Shown: in pieces, positions 63,812 through 64,000 of the stretch | Layout of the letters: the number at the start of each line of letters is the position of its first letter | Numbering within the stretch: position 1 is the stretch's first letter | Source: JBMNHG01 sp045627705 | GTDB lineage: Bacteria > Verrucomicrobiota > Kiritimatiellia > RFP12 > JBMNHG01 | Reading direction: 5' to 3' | Length of the DNA: 64,000 bases | Assembly: GCA_045627705.1 (NCBI GenBank) | Contig: JAZQOE010000124.1 | Span: forward strand, 22,554 to 86,553 | Position numbers and translations under genes: made by a program | The notes under the pieces: model-generated | Told to the model about the DNA's origin: nothing | The model's database searches: none | The model's input: the letters and a program-made list of their open reading frames with translations, nothing else

Positions 63812-63831
63812 AACTGTATGTGATTTGGCAA
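63802..63831 (-). promoter_or_regulatory. Predicted promoter for the AbiE-like pair
   Basis: On the minus strand, TTGCCA and TATTAT are 18 bases apart. If used, transcription would begin near 63795, which would make the mRNA nearly leaderless with Met7 as start codon. Confidence 0.35.
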
Positions 63832-64000
63832 TTACGATTCAATAATAACGCCAATCTACATAGTGTCTGCCCATAAAAGCCTCGATCCGGCGGCAGGTGC
63901 GGGGTTTCTCGCCGCTCGGCGACCGTGCGTCGTCTGCGGATGCCTGTGACCGAGCCCGTCATGCCACCTCGTCCTCGATTTCCAGCATATGACACGTCGA
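63832..64000. other. Right edge, no assignable gene
   Basis: The last 169 bases contain no recognisable gene. On the minus strand a 12-codon frame (STCHMLEIEDEVA) runs in from the edge and stops at 63959; it may be the end of a gene outside the window, but it is too short to judge. Confidence 0.3.

Noticed and set aside
1..64000. Internal repeats of the beta-helix genes as a possible CRISPR or VNTR array
   Set aside because: The repeats are diverged coding repeats of beta-helix turns and domain duplications, without constant repeat length or unique spacers.

Overview
The window is about 60% G+C and encodes a Gram-negative-type bacterium that I place, by inference, in the PVC superphylum (Kiritimatiellota, Lentisphaerota or a nearby verrucomicrobial group). 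The pointers are a GreA of about 750 residues with a large N-terminal extension (the layout known from Chlamydiae), very large secreted beta-helix proteins with choice-of-anchor Q-like ends, and several polysaccharide-degrading enzymes. No rRNA, tRNA or CRISPR array was seen.

Layout. 1-4048: a type IV pilus/type II secretion cluster (PilN/GspL-like, PilO-like, PilT, PilB) with ATGA-type overlaps. 4148-6189: truB and a CofE-like ligase on the minus strand. 6564-12053: secreted protein A. 12240-22649: a housekeeping run, greA, folP, cdaA, cdaR-like ybbR, ftsK, rodZ-like and rimO, probably one or two operons joining transcription, folate, c-di-AMP, chromosome segregation and cell shape. 22778-26560: a GH63-like glycosidase and an AsmA-like protein. 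26657-38188: secreted proteins B and C in tandem, each with its own promoter and terminator. 38530-46901: carB, a sialate O-acetylesterase-like protein, recA, pilD and yggS. 46908-49031: a damaged secreted protein and a REP-associated tyrosine transposase between two copies of a short repeat. 49133-54556: ABC ATPase, GHMP kinase, TolQ, pteridine reductase-like SDR and nadE. 54689-62380: a PL8-like lyase, secreted protein D and an apiosidase-like glycosidase, a possible polysaccharide-use locus. 62412-63811: a NagD-type phosphatase remnant and an AbiE-like toxin-antitoxin pair in more A+T-rich DNA.

The most unusual content is at two scales. Four secreted modular proteins (1829, 1674, 2111 and 1506 aa) fill about one third of the window, mix the same few modules, and end in the same short motif GT[LF]IF[IL][RK]. 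At the DNA level, the palindrome CGGCGCGCCG occurs 13 times by my count, in unrelated genes, in different reading frames and inside terminators. A second short repeat with core TCTGTCCC flanks the transposase and in one place has become part of a signal peptide.
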